A stretch of DNA of 37,091 bases from a marine bacterium B5-7. Its GTDB lineage: Bacteria; Pseudomonadota; Gammaproteobacteria; Arenicellales; CAJQKF01. Location: NCBI GenBank assembly GCA_021604525.1, contig BQJD01000037.1, forward strand, positions 1-37,091. The letters run 5' to 3'. The translations under genes and the position numbers were made by a program. Under the pieces are notes generated by a model. That model searched no databases. It saw only the letters and a program-made list of their open reading frames with translations, and was not told the DNA's origin. Shown piece by piece: positions 1 to 8,156 of this stretch (its first letter is position 1; each line of letters opens with the position of its first letter).

Positions 1-251
1 CCGTTACACCTCAAAAGTAAGTCGCCAGGTGTTAAGGTTCTTCAAGCACTGTTTTCTCAAACCAGCTTCTCAGACGCTCTATGATACTGAACTACGGCCC
101 ATGTTGTTGGCGTACCTATAACGGAGACCGGACACCGTTTCTCCAATATATAACCATGTTTTACAACAGCTATCGATTGCATTCATATCTGGGTTATAAA
201 AGCCCAAATCAATATGAGGCAGAGACGGAAAATATGAAAAAAGTTGCTTAA
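1..251 (+). pseudogene. 3' remnant of an IS3-family-like transposase (DDE/rve C-terminus)
   Basis: The frame ending in TAA at 249-251 encodes a tail with the motif YNSYRLHSYLGYKSPNQYE, the hallmark of the C-terminus of IS3-family OrfB integrases (family knowledge). Further upstream the same frame is interrupted by stops near positions 18 and 33, and the 5' part lies outside the window, so only a short readable end remains. It is followed at once by a sequence that looks like an IS end (252-282). No function is expected; it marks past transposition next to the injection-system cluster. Confidence 0.6.
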
Positions 252-282
252 CTGGGGTGTCCGGATTTACTTGACCAGGTCA
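252..282. repeat. Probable terminal inverted repeat of the IS3-like element
   Basis: Directly after the transposase stop comes GGTGTCCGGATTTACTTGAC followed by CAGGTCA. Reading inward from 282 it starts TGACCTGGTCAAGTAAATCC, which has the TG start usual for IS3-type ends. The partner end is not in the window, so the boundary at about 282 is inferred from the stop codon and from the abrupt change to a different reading frame beyond it. Confidence 0.45.
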
Positions 283-326
283 CTTATAGATGGTTCGGCA
301 AGACGCTTACGCTCTTGGGTTGTCAT
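283..326 (-). pseudogene. 5' fragment of a minus-strand gene cut by the IS3-like end
   Basis: On the minus strand an ATG at 326-324 is preceded by GAGGATAACTA, a fair ribosome binding site, and opens MTTQERKRLAEPSI before running into the IS3-like end. The start lies inside the element whose repeated end sequence sits at 461-576, so it may be the first gene of that second element. Only about 14 codons survive, too few to name a family. Positions 327-460 hold its upstream region and nothing else I recognise. Confidence 0.3.
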
Positions 327-460
327 TAGTTATCCTCATAAAATATTTGAAGTTAACCAGAATGAAATTTATTTTCTAGATGGTGGGGTTAAACGCTTAC
401 CAACAAAATGTCGGATTTTCTCATCAATAGGGTGGAAACTTTTCGATGTTGATTTCACCC

Positions 461-576
461 TTTCCCTGGTAATTTTTGCATGTTGATTAACACACAGATG
501 CGTAGTATTCTGCGTACTGTTTTCCCTGGTCAAATTTCAACCGTAATGGGTGGTCAATTTTAAGTCGGTATCAACA
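461..576. repeat. IS end with repeated IS21-like motifs
   Basis: Read on the minus strand, the segment begins TGTTGATACCGACTTAAAAT at 576 and contains three related boxes: AAAATTGACCACCC (about 546-561), AAATTTGACCAGGGAAA (521-537) and AAAATTACCAGGGAAA (461-476). Several short transposase-binding repeats near one end are typical of IS21-family elements (family knowledge). The transposase genes are missing, so this is a remnant. It abuts the hairpin that follows the last eCIS gene. Confidence 0.45.
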
Positions 577-599
577 GTATTCCACTAAAAGTGGAATAC
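577..599. terminator. Perfect 10-bp hairpin after the eCIS operon
   Basis: GTATTCCACT and AGTGGAATAC form a perfect inverted repeat with a 3-base AAA spacer. It lies 10 bases past the stop codon of the AAA+ ATPase, the last minus-strand gene of the cluster. There is no U-tract on either strand, so if it terminates transcription it is not a canonical intrinsic terminator. It may instead stabilise the mRNA end, or be a target preferred by the adjacent insertion sequence. Confidence 0.4.
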
Positions 600-608
600 G
601 CATACAGA

Positions 609-1979
609 CTAAAGCACCTTCCCCTCCTTACCGATTTCACGCTGGATCCCTGTTTCGATATCGATCGATTCAATTGTGTGATTGCCACGGTCGAGTGCTC
701 GGAGACAGGAATACTGGACCACGTTCATAATGTGAGAGCCGGTGAGTTCATATTTGCGAGCAATCTCCTCCAAATGGACATCCTCACTGAACGTGACAGC
801 GTCGGGGAATCCGAGGCGCCAGAGCTGGAGGCGTTCGGCAATTCTGGGTGGCGGGAAGTGAATGGCAGCCTGGAATCGCCGCATGAATGCTTCGTCGATG
901 TTGCTCTTGAAGTTCGACGCGAGAATCACCAGGCCGTCGTAGATTTCTACGCGTTGAAGAAGGTAGGCAACCTCCTGATTAGCATACTTGTCATGCGCGT
1001 CACGGACGTTGGTCCGCTTGCCGAAAAGTGCGTCAGCTTCGTCGAAAAAGAGTATCCACTCTTTGTTCTCGGCCTTATCGAAAAGGTTTGCAAGATTTTT
1101 CTCTGTTTGACCAATGAATTTAGAGACCACCATCGAGAGATCGATTCGATAAACGTCGCGACCGGTGGTCTTGCCGAGCAGGCTGCCGGCTAGTGTCTTC
1201 CCCGTGCCAGGGGGGCCGTGGAACAGGGCACGATAACCACGCTTCAATTTCCGCTGCATCCCCCATTCACGGAGCAAAGTATCACCGTGCTGCACCCATG
1301 CGTGCAGCTCGTTGATCTGCTGGAGCGTTTTTTCCGGCAGCACCAGCTCATCCCACGTCATCTCGGTGCTGATCCGCTGAGCGGGAAACTCCATGCTGAA
1401 GCGAGGACAAGATACATGGCCAAGCGTGAACCGGTCGACGAATTCCGGGTCCATAATCAGCTTGCCACTCAGAGACGGCTCACCCGCGTGAGGATGCTCG
1501 ATGTGAAGCACTTGCCGCCGAGCAAAGAGATGATCTTCCGAGAACAATTGCTGAAGAGCGAAGCGTCGATCAAGGTCACCGCCAGCGAGAACGAATAGGG
1601 CAGTTTCGCCGGTAGGCAGGAAGCCCCTAAATCGTTGTCCGCGCACTCCGCCGATCTGGGGGAATTCCCCCCCTTGCGGCATGGCCACGGAGATGATGCG
1701 ATCGAAGAAATCCGGCTGTATGTGCGGAACCAATGCAATCAAGAGAATCGTGTGCTCTTCGTACGAGAGGTCGTGTTCTTTGAGAAACGCGAGGTACGGA
1801 CTTTGTGAGCCTTTGTGCGTTGGCCGCGGAACGTCTTCGGGCCGAATAAAACTCGACTCCTGGCCAAAGTGAAGCGCGAATCGGACCTGCATCACACGCG
1901 CCAAGTAATCTATATCGGCGAGCAACACGCGGGCATGCGTTTGCTGGCCTAACGCGGCCAAGGCCACTTTAGGTGACAT
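609..1979 (-). CDS. AAA+ ATPase of the eCIS (Afp15-like)
   Basis: A 456-residue protein with a C-terminal AAA+ module: Walker A GPPGTGKT at about 255-262, Walker B ILFFDEAD at about 309-316, a sensor-1 Asn in ILASN near 356, and an arginine-finger MRRF near 366-369. The first 200 residues form a separate N-terminal domain of the type seen in eCIS ATPases. Afp15-type ATPases are conserved in eCIS loci and are thought to act in assembly of the particle in the producing cell; the exact substrate is not settled. The ATG at 1979 has AGGAG eight bases upstream. It is the last gene of the operon, followed by a hairpin at 577-599. All ATPase motifs look intact. Confidence 0.92.
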   Translation of the reverse strand: MSPKVALAALGQQTHARVLLADIDYLARVMQVRFALHFGQESSFIRPEDVPRPTHKGSQSPYLAFLKEHDLSYEEHTILLIALVPHIQPDFFDRIISVAMPQGGEFPQIGGVRGQRFRGFLPTGETALFVLAGGDLDRRFALQQLFSEDHLFARRQVLHIEHPHAGEPSLSGKLIMDPEFVDRFTLGHVSCPRFSMEFPAQRISTEMTWDELVLPEKTLQQINELHAWVQHGDTLLREWGMQRKLKRGYRALFHGPPGTGKTLAGSLLGKTTGRDVYRIDLSMVVSKFIGQTEKNLANLFDKAENKEWILFFDEADALFGKRTNVRDAHDKYANQEVAYLLQRVEIYDGLVILASNFKSNIDEAFMRRFQAAIHFPPPRIAERLQLWRLGFPDAVTFSEDVHLEEIARKYELTGSHIMNVVQYSCLRALDRGNHTIESIDIETGIQREIGKEGKVL

Positions 1980-1989
1980 GTCATTTCTC

Positions 1990-2404
1990 CTAGCGTTTGT
2001 AAAGGATTTCGCCGATCTCCCTGGAGATCACATCGCACGGTTTGCTGCTGGCCATGAACGGATCCACTGAGAAAAAGCGCATACTCCAAGTTTCGATTTT
2101 TGACTCTACGGTAACTGAGTGCATCGACCGATCGATATAGACGCACTCGGCGATTTTGCGAGCAATGTGAAGTGCGTGCTCCTTCCTTGTAGATAGTCAT
2201 TGTGGAATTTGCCCTCCATGCTTTGAGCAGAGCCGCCCGACGTTCACACTCCCTTTTTGTTTGCGATCCGCCATTCCTGCGAGAGGGAAACCTTGATGCT
2301 TGCCCTCTCACAGCCACGACGGACGTCACCAATTCACCGCTCGTATTGCCCTGTTGACAACGCATAATCAGTGGAAAATGACGAAACCGGTTAGCATCGT
2401 GCAC
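1990..2404 (-). pseudogene. Broken small ORF between the short DUF4157 gene and the ATPase
   Basis: No single frame gives a convincing protein here. A start (GTG at 2404) two bases after the upstream stop gives VHDANRFRHFPLIMRCQQGN in one frame. Protein-like sequence then appears in a second frame (ASIKVSLSQEWRIANKKGV, stopped), and a third frame runs IAECVYIDRSMHSVTVESK to DVISREIGEILYKR and stops at 1990, two bases inside the ATPase ribosome binding site. Spacing and the clean 3' end suggest a former gene of about 130-140 codons with at least two frame disruptions. A 151-codon open frame does span the region, but its C-terminal half looks like shadow sequence. The family is not recognised. 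Confidence 0.4.
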
Positions 2405-2406
2405 CG

Positions 2407-3249
2407 CTATTTCTTACCTTGCTGCTTAGTATGAGTTAATTCGTGCGCCAACAGGTGTTTTCCTGCACTGCTCTCCGGGTTAAACTTGCCTTGGTTGAAG
2501 AAAATATCATTCCCGTGCGTGAAGGCTTGCGCCCCTAACATCTTGCTCAACTGCGCGGCTTCCTCGTCGGTATGGATGCGCACGGCGCTGAAGTCTGCAT
2601 CGAAAGAGGCTTCCATTTCGGCCCGGACCTTCGGGGGGAGCGGGCGGCCTTTGCCCTGTTTTTGCTTCAGCCGAGCGGCGAAAGCTGGGGTCCCTTGCTG
2701 GCTCTGAGATTTGGCCTGGACATTTTCCTTTTCCTCTTTCTCTCCACCCTGCAATTGGAGCTCGGGCTTGGCCTGGGCCACCTCTTTCTCCTCAGCCTGC
2801 GTCTGAACGGACTCCTCTTTCTCCTCTGCCTGAGCCTGAACCGACTCTTCTTCCATATCAGTCTGTGCCTGAACCGGCTCCTCTTTCTCCTCTGCCTGGG
2901 CCTGAACGGACTCCTCTTTCTCTTCTTCCTGAGCCTGAACGGACTCCTCTTGCTCCTCTGCCTGCGCCTGAACCGGCTCCTCTTCCTGCTCCGCTTGACG
3001 TTGAACCTTTTCTTTCTTGCGGACCGCCGCCACATCGTTTGAGCCGGACCGGCTGCGGTTGACGACGGCGTCCGCCATCTTGTCGGCTTGCTGCTCAAAG
3101 TGGTCGCCCGGCTTGCCGATGGTAACTTTTGGCTGAAAGAAGCCCTCTTGGGCTTTTGCTTCTACGCTGACTTGTCCACCGGTTTTGGAAAAGAAGGGCG
3201 TTTCCTTCTGCGGGGTATCGGCGCGTCTTCTGTGTTTACGTGATTTCAT
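2407..3249 (-). CDS. Short DUF4157 (HExxH) protein without a toxin domain
   Basis: A 280-residue protein. The first piece of a DUF4157 domain (FFQPKVTIGKPGDHFEQQAD, about 38-57) is separated from the rest by seven 11-residue Glu/Gln-rich repeats (85-161). The second piece (about 203-277) has AVRIHTDEEAAQLS, AFTHGNDIFF and the metalloprotease-like motif HELTH at 269-273; the protein ends seven residues later. DUF4157 normally sits at the front of eCIS payloads and is followed by a toxin; here nothing follows. AAGGAG seven bases before ATG 3249 decides the start over the upstream TTG. Possible roles are payload processing, loading or plugging, all inferred from its position beside the TPR and large DUF4157 genes. 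Confidence 0.85.
   Translation of the reverse strand: MKSRKHRRRADTPQKETPFFSKTGGQVSVEAKAQEGFFQPKVTIGKPGDHFEQQADKMADAVVNRSRSGSNDVAAVRKKEKVQRQAEQEEEPVQAQAEEQEESVQAQEEEKEESVQAQAEEKEEPVQAQTDMEEESVQAQAEEKEESVQTQAEEKEVAQAKPELQLQGGEKEEKENVQAKSQSQQGTPAFAARLKQKQGKGRPLPPKVRAEMEASFDADFSAVRIHTDEEAAQLSKMLGAQAFTHGNDIFFNQGKFNPESSAGKHLLAHELTHTKQQGKK
2767..2997 (-). repeat. Tandem 33-bp coding repeats (11 residues, seven units)
   Basis: Seven degenerate in-frame units of the pattern QAEEKEESVQA sit inside the short DUF4157 protein. The first and last units diverge more, as in many tandem arrays. The strongly acidic, Gln-rich character suggests an extended flexible linker. Unit number may vary between strains by slippage. 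Confidence 0.85.
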
Positions 3250-3279
3250 AACAATGCTCCTTAACAATAGGTTTTGCTA

Positions 3280-4245
3280 CTAATCAAAATCTTGCGACGT
3301 ACCTACGCCGAGGTCCTCTAGCGCCAGTTGCGCTTTCTCAACGTGGCCGGGGGTGGCCGTAGGCAAGGTAATCACGCGACAAAAACTGGCGGTCGCATCT
3401 TCAACCCGGCCGGCCTCCTGGTAGGCAAAACCCAGGTTTAAAGCGACGCCGGATTCGTCGGGCTGTTGTTCCTGGAGGGCTTCGAGCAAAGCAACGGCCT
3501 TATCCGCCTGGCCGTCGGTGTTGTAGGCCACCGCGAGGTTGACGGCGGCCTGCGGATAGTCCTGCGCGGCTTCTAGCACGGCTTCAAAGGCTTCGATGGC
3601 CTCGGCGCAACGGCCTTGGCAGAGGTGAGTCACCCCCAGGTGATAGCGCGCCGGGACGAACGCCGCATCTAGGCTTAAGGCTTTCTCGAACATTGAAAAC
3701 GCAGCGTCGAGATCCCCACGGAAGAAAGCGCCAACGCCGAGGTTGGTCGCGCGTTCGGCGGTTTCGGGCACGAGGTATCGCGCGGCGGATTCAAAAGCAG
3801 CGCGGGCTGCCTCGTCTCGCCCCGTGTTCATGTAGAGCAGTCCAAGGTTGTGATACGCCTCGCCGTCGTCGGGCGCGAGCGCCATGTATCGCTCGTAATA
3901 TTGCATCGCTGCTTCGCTATCATCGGCCAGTTGGTACACGATCGCCAGGTTCGCGTACGGCCGAGGGTACGTGGGGTTGGCGTCAATGGCCTGGTTGTAG
4001 GCATCGATAGCTTCGTTCAACCGGCTCAATTGCACCAGGGTGTTGCCCAGGTTGTTTAGGATGACAGGGCTTTCGGGGGCTAGGTCCAACGCCTGATGGA
4101 AGCAGGCTAAGGCTTGCTCGGCGTCGCCATCGAATAGATGTTGGTAGCCTCGCATGCTGAGTTCTTGTGACTTCTGTATGCGTTGAGAAGTAGAATTCTT
4201 CATAATCACTGCCGTCAACTTTTCGTCGTTAATCAAAGAACCCAC
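3280..4245 (-). CDS. Tetratricopeptide-repeat (TPR) protein, possible payload adaptor
   Basis: A 321-residue protein made almost entirely of TPR helices, about eight repeats from residue 28 on, with typical spacing such as ILNNLGNTLVQLSRLNEAID and AYHNLGLLYMNTGRDEAARA. No signal peptide, so it should be cytoplasmic. TPR solenoids bind partner proteins. Because the gene lies between the large DUF4157 payload-like gene (4 bases upstream) and the DUF4157-only gene (30 bases downstream), a chaperone or loading role is a reasonable inference, not shown by sequence. The start is uncertain: GTG at 4245 is closest to the upstream stop; ATG at 4203 (MKNSTSQRI) is the alternative. Neither has a strong ribosome binding site. 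Confidence 0.85.
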   Translation of the reverse strand: MGSLINDEKLTAVIMKNSTSQRIQKSQELSMRGYQHLFDGDAEQALACFHQALDLAPESPVILNNLGNTLVQLSRLNEAIDAYNQAIDANPTYPRPYANLAIVYQLADDSEAAMQYYERYMALAPDDGEAYHNLGLLYMNTGRDEAARAAFESAARYLVPETAERATNLGVGAFFRGDLDAAFSMFEKALSLDAAFVPARYHLGVTHLCQGRCAEAIEAFEAVLEAAQDYPQAAVNLAVAYNTDGQADKAVALLEALQEQQPDESGVALNLGFAYQEAGRVEDATASFCRVITLPTATPGHVEKAQLALEDLGVGTSQDFD

Positions 4246-4249
4246 CGCC

Positions 4250-7200
4250 TCATTCAGTTTCAGAAATCCTCAGAACTGGCGGTTTTTTGTCCAAGATCTG
4301 CAGGAAACGATTTCTGCGTGCCATTACGGCCCGAGACGAGGCAGCATTGAGCTTGTCTTCAAGATCTGTTCTGCCATCGTAAGGTCGATTACTAAGGAGC
4401 CAACGAACGAATGTATGGGGACTTTTGATACCTTCCTCTTCCAGCCTCCCTACGAGCGTAGGCTCCCCATCGCTGTTGATCGTTGGGATGACTGACACAC
4501 CAGGCTTCGGCGGGGACTTCACGGGGATAGGCGTCGGCCCCATCACAGTTTTCCCTTTTTCGCCGGTCTTGCTTTTGTCGTACTCGCCGAGCGACGCAGT
4601 GAGTCGGCTGGGGAAGTAATCGCCCCACAGAAGATCCGATCGCTTATCGCGGTAAGTAACTTTGACCTCAAACCAGAGGACTTCACGATTGTCCGTACGA
4701 TTCTTCATCTGACTCTCGAACTTTAACATTCCGCTGTTGGCAGCCGTATTGCCAGGTACCAAGTTCTTCTCTTTGTCCCCAGGTCCCCAGAGGGCATGAA
4801 TTAAGTGAACTCGTCTCCAGTCCGGCTTATCAGGAAAACGCTCGACATCCTTCCACCATTTTGGCCAGCCAGGGCGTCTCTTTGTTTCACTTCCAGCCCT
4901 TCCCTTTAATGAAAGAGGCTTAGCTGTCGCCACCTTAGTCCTGTCACCCCCAGGCTGCCAATCGAGGCCAGTTGCTGGAATTTCATTTTCATTCCATTTC
5001 TTGAGTTCGACTATTGTGCCGCTCGGATTAACGCTTCCGTAGACGACCCATTTCGCTTTGTCCTCCTTACTCTCCCGGGCGCTAAGCTTTTTGAAACCGA
5101 ATTCTTTCCTACGACGTATGGAGTTGAGGATACGGTCCAGATCCTTTTTGCTGATTCCGTTCTTCTCGGCGAAAGCAAGAGCTTGCTTGACTACCGCCAC
5201 AGCCTTCTCCCACTTCACTTTGGGATCCGCCTTCTTGGCCTTGCCCTTATCCGTGGTCTTGCCTTTCGCACCCTTCGGTGCCTTAACAGCCTCTTGTTTT
5301 CCCTTCTGCGCAGCATCCTTCAATTCCTTGACCGTCTTGCCGTCAGCCGTGCGAGCCCCAGGTGTGGCTGGGTTTTTCTTCTCTTTGCTAATGGGAGGCT
5401 TGCCGGGTGCAGGGGCTCCGCCTTTGCCAAGCGACACGCCCGTCCCTGGTCCACCGGTTTTGGCGGGCGGTTCAGTCGCTTTGGTGTTTTTCTCCTTCCA
5501 CTTGCCTTGTTTGGGTTCTTTTGCCGCCTTCGGCTTCGTCTTATCATTGATCATGTCGCTGGTAAACTTTTCAGCCGAGAACTCCACCGGCGGGAAAGTG
5601 ATCTCGGGCGCCTTGCCTGAACCGAAGACGTAGTCGACGGATGCTCCGAAACCAAAGCTGCCTCCAAGCGGCCATTCCTTGCTGCCTAAAGGCCACGTCC
5701 AGCGCTTGTCCGGCAGGGGCGACCACCAGGGCGAATCGACTTCCACGAACAGGTCGCCACCGAGAGCAAAGAAGGGTTGGGCGGCAATCTCTAAGTCACC
5801 CCGTATGAAGAATTCACCTTTTTTGTCCTCGCCCGGCGCACCTTTTTCCCGGTAGCCAATGATAGGGGTAGCTTCAGCAAAGCCTTTGATACCTGCTGTC
5901 GCATCGACCCCGCCACCAGCTTTGAGATCGTGATCCAGAATCTCAATGCCGGCGCCCACTTCGCCGCGCAGCTTGACACCCGCCGCTGCCGAGACGTTCA
6001 ACGACCCCTTGATACTGAAATCTTTATTCTTTTCAGGATCGGTGGAATAGGTGCCGGCAACCTCGATCTTATAGAACTTGGCCGGGCCTAGTTTAGCAAA
6101 CGCGCTCAGGCCAATGTTAGCGAAAATGAACAGGTTGCCAACGACCGGAATGCCATAGCTGGCACGTGCTTCGAGCTTAGGCAACTTCTTGATATAGTCG
6201 CGCTGCGCAAATAGCTCGAACTCTTTCTGGGGCGTGATCTTTCCGATGATCGTGACGAAGCCCTTGGGATCAACGATGACGTGGGCGGCGCCGTTGAGCC
6301 AGTCCGTGAACGCAAAGGTCAGATCGCCTTCGCCGAAGACGACATAGTCGACCTTGCCGGATTTCTTCTTCGCAGGCGGTTTAGCCGCACCGCCGCCTGC
6401 CGCCGCCCCTTCCGTCGGCGGCGCCTTCTTTGCCTGCTCCAGCGCGAGAGCCTTGCCCTTCTCCATCAACTGGAGGGTCACCTCACCGGAGAGCTTCTCG
6501 CCCTGATAGCCGACCTTGCCCATCCCGGTTATGGCCCGGCCATCCCAAGCCACATCCACGTTGCCGGAGAAATTCTTCGGCAGTTGCAGGGCCACCGCGA
6601 CTGCACCCGTAATGAGCCCTTTCTCGTCCCGCTTGAGCGTCAGCTTGCCTGTGGCGAGCCCCTTGACACTCACATCGGCGCCGCCATCGAAGATTACCGC
6701 CTCGTTGACTAGTGTGAGATTGAATGAGGTAACGGAAAAGGCGCCACCGAGTCGGATGGTGCCTCCCGAAATGCCAAGGTACAATTTTCCGGATTCGAGC
6801 TTGTTGGTGACGTCGGGAAGTTTGCTCAGGTCGAAGCCCGCCAAGCCCATTACCTCGGGTGCCTGCTTGAGCATGGCATTGAAGCCTTGGCTGGCCGATT
6901 TGGCCGAGGAACGCAGGCTGATAAAACCAGCCACCTTACCTTTCCGCTGCTTGCTGACGATCAGGCTTGGCATCAAGGCGGCCGGGAGGTTCTCGCCGGC
7001 GCGTTGGATGGCTGGGTGCTTCAGGGGCAGCGCCTGCCGGCTGAAGGTATAGTCGTCGCCCTTTTTGCGCACCTCAACGGTGCCTTCGGCAAGCGTACCG
7101 AAGCGCATCCTGACCTTGCCTCGCTTTCTCTTGCGCTGCTCCAGCCAATCACCAGTCTTGTCCTGAGGCTTAAACTCGGCTTGGTCCTTGAGTTCGATGA

Positions 7201-8152
7201 AGCCTGGCGCTATGTCGCCCTCGCCGCCCACCGGAGTTGCGGGAGCGCGCTGAACGGTGTTGGAGGAACCGGTTTGCTGCACGACGTGAGTCGCCTCGTG
7301 TGCCATCAGGCCAGTATCTTGCTGCGATTCTCCGGGACCAAGCCAGATGTTGCTGCCGTGCGTAAAGGCCCGCGCATTGAGAGACCGAGCCGTGTCCTGC
7401 GCAGCAGCATCGCTATGGACGCGCACGTCGCTTAAGTCATGACCGAGTCCCGATTCGAGTTGACGCTGCACCGTCGGCTGGAGCGGCTCGCCCGCCCCTT
7501 TGTTCGCAATGGCATCGACGGCTTGACTGCTTTGAGCCGTTGCCGGTGCATCACCTTGAGGGCTACGGCGAAGACCACCGAACGGTAGGGATGAGATAGT
7601 CGGAGACGTTCGGCCTGCCATTACATGTTCGGCCACAGCGTCGGCTTCGCGCTCGTAACGGTCATCAGGGTGACCAACGATGGGTTTTGGCTGGACAGGT
7701 GCAAAAAATGGCTTTGCTGCCTTTGCGAACAAACCACTTCCTCCGGGGGTAGAAGAGAAGGGGTTTCCAGAGGAATAGTAGCCACTTTGGCTACCGGGCT
7801 TCATCTGGATGGAGTGCTTCTCGCTCTCAAAAACCGGTTTGCGCTGAACGGGAATGGGTGTTTCCCGGGCGTCTGCGTCGCTCTCGAAGGCTGGTGTGCG
7901 CTGTACTTCGACGGATTCCGGTCCTTCTTGTTCGCCTTCTCTTTCTCGTCCCTCGCTCTCGCCCTCTTGACTCTTGGTCTGTATCGACGACGAAACAACG
8001 CTAGAGCTCGCCGTCGACGAGCTGAAAAAAGTCGGCTGTTCAACAGTAACGTCCGAGGTGTCATGAGCAACATGATCCCGCTTGGTCTGGAAGAAAGGGC
8101 GCGCCGAAGAAACTGCGGGTTGCGCGCGCTGTTTTGGTGTGGCAGCTTTCAT
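4250..8152 (-). CDS. Large DUF4157 eCIS payload with a nuclease-like C-terminal domain
   Basis: A 1300-residue protein. Residues 1-150 are low-complexity with repeated VQRKP-like pieces. About 151-300 is a DUF4157 domain (PKPIVGHPDDRYEREADAVA, DVRVHSDAAA, AFTHGSNIWL) with HEATH at 285-289 as the HExxH motif. About 330-850 is rich in Gly and beta-type repeats. About 857-975 is a Lys/Pro/Ala linker. The tip (976-1300) contains HLIHALWGPGDKEKNLVPG followed by N and FE near 1116-1145, a pattern like DNA/RNA non-specific (beta-beta-alpha metal) nucleases. DUF4157 marks many eCIS cargo proteins (family knowledge). Start ATG 8152 follows the tape-measure stop by four bases; longer open sequence upstream is shadow. 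Nuclease activity is an inference. Confidence 0.85.
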   Translation of the reverse strand: MKAATPKQRAQPAVSSARPFFQTKRDHVAHDTSDVTVEQPTFFSSSTASSSVVSSSIQTKSQEGESEGREREGEQEGPESVEVQRTPAFESDADARETPIPVQRKPVFESEKHSIQMKPGSQSGYYSSGNPFSSTPGGSGLFAKAAKPFFAPVQPKPIVGHPDDRYEREADAVAEHVMAGRTSPTISSLPFGGLRRSPQGDAPATAQSSQAVDAIANKGAGEPLQPTVQRQLESGLGHDLSDVRVHSDAAAQDTARSLNARAFTHGSNIWLGPGESQQDTGLMAHEATHVVQQTGSSNTVQRAPATPVGGEGDIAPGFIELKDQAEFKPQDKTGDWLEQRKRKRGKVRMRFGTLAEGTVEVRKKGDDYTFSRQALPLKHPAIQRAGENLPAALMPSLIVSKQRKGKVAGFISLRSSAKSASQGFNAMLKQAPEVMGLAGFDLSKLPDVTNKLESGKLYLGISGGTIRLGGAFSVTSFNLTLVNEAVIFDGGADVSVKGLATGKLTLKRDEKGLITGAVAVALQLPKNFSGNVDVAWDGRAITGMGKVGYQGEKLSGEVTLQLMEKGKALALEQAKKAPPTEGAAAGGGAAKPPAKKKSGKVDYVVFGEGDLTFAFTDWLNGAAHVIVDPKGFVTIIGKITPQKEFELFAQRDYIKKLPKLEARASYGIPVVGNLFIFANIGLSAFAKLGPAKFYKIEVAGTYSTDPEKNKDFSIKGSLNVSAAAGVKLRGEVGAGIEILDHDLKAGGGVDATAGIKGFAEATPIIGYREKGAPGEDKKGEFFIRGDLEIAAQPFFALGGDLFVEVDSPWWSPLPDKRWTWPLGSKEWPLGGSFGFGASVDYVFGSGKAPEITFPPVEFSAEKFTSDMINDKTKPKAAKEPKQGKWKEKNTKATEPPAKTGGPGTGVSLGKGGAPAPGKPPISKEKKNPATPGARTADGKTVKELKDAAQKGKQEAVKAPKGAKGKTTDKGKAKKADPKVKWEKAVAVVKQALAFAEKNGISKKDLDRILNSIRRRKEFGFKKLSARESKEDKAKWVVYGSVNPSGTIVELKKWNENEIPATGLDWQPGGDRTKVATAKPLSLKGRAGSETKRRPGWPKWWKDVERFPDKPDWRRVHLIHALWGPGDKEKNLVPGNTAANSGMLKFESQMKNRTDNREVLWFEVKVTYRDKRSDLLWGDYFPSRLTASLGEYDKSKTGEKGKTVMGPTPIPVKSPPKPGVSVIPTINSDGEPTLVGRLEEEGIKSPHTFVRWLLSNRPYDGRTDLEDKLNAASSRAVMARRNRFLQILDKKPPVLRISETE

Positions 8153-8156
8153 GGCA

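Noticed and set aside
244-486. Plus-strand ORF of 80 codons at the left edge
   Set aside because: It spans two insertion-sequence ends and has no domain, so it is a chance frame.
591-1193. Plus-strand ORF of 200 codons opposite the ATPase
   Set aside because: It lies antisense to conserved AAA+ motifs and its product shows no domain; a shadow of the real gene.
2767-2997. CRISPR-like array of regular repeats
   Set aside because: The units are contiguous, in frame, without spacers, and encode an acidic peptide repeat.
2572-3042. Plus-strand Leu-rich ORF that looks like a membrane protein
   Set aside because: It is the antisense of the Glu/Gln-rich repeat, which automatically gives Leu/Phe-rich codons.
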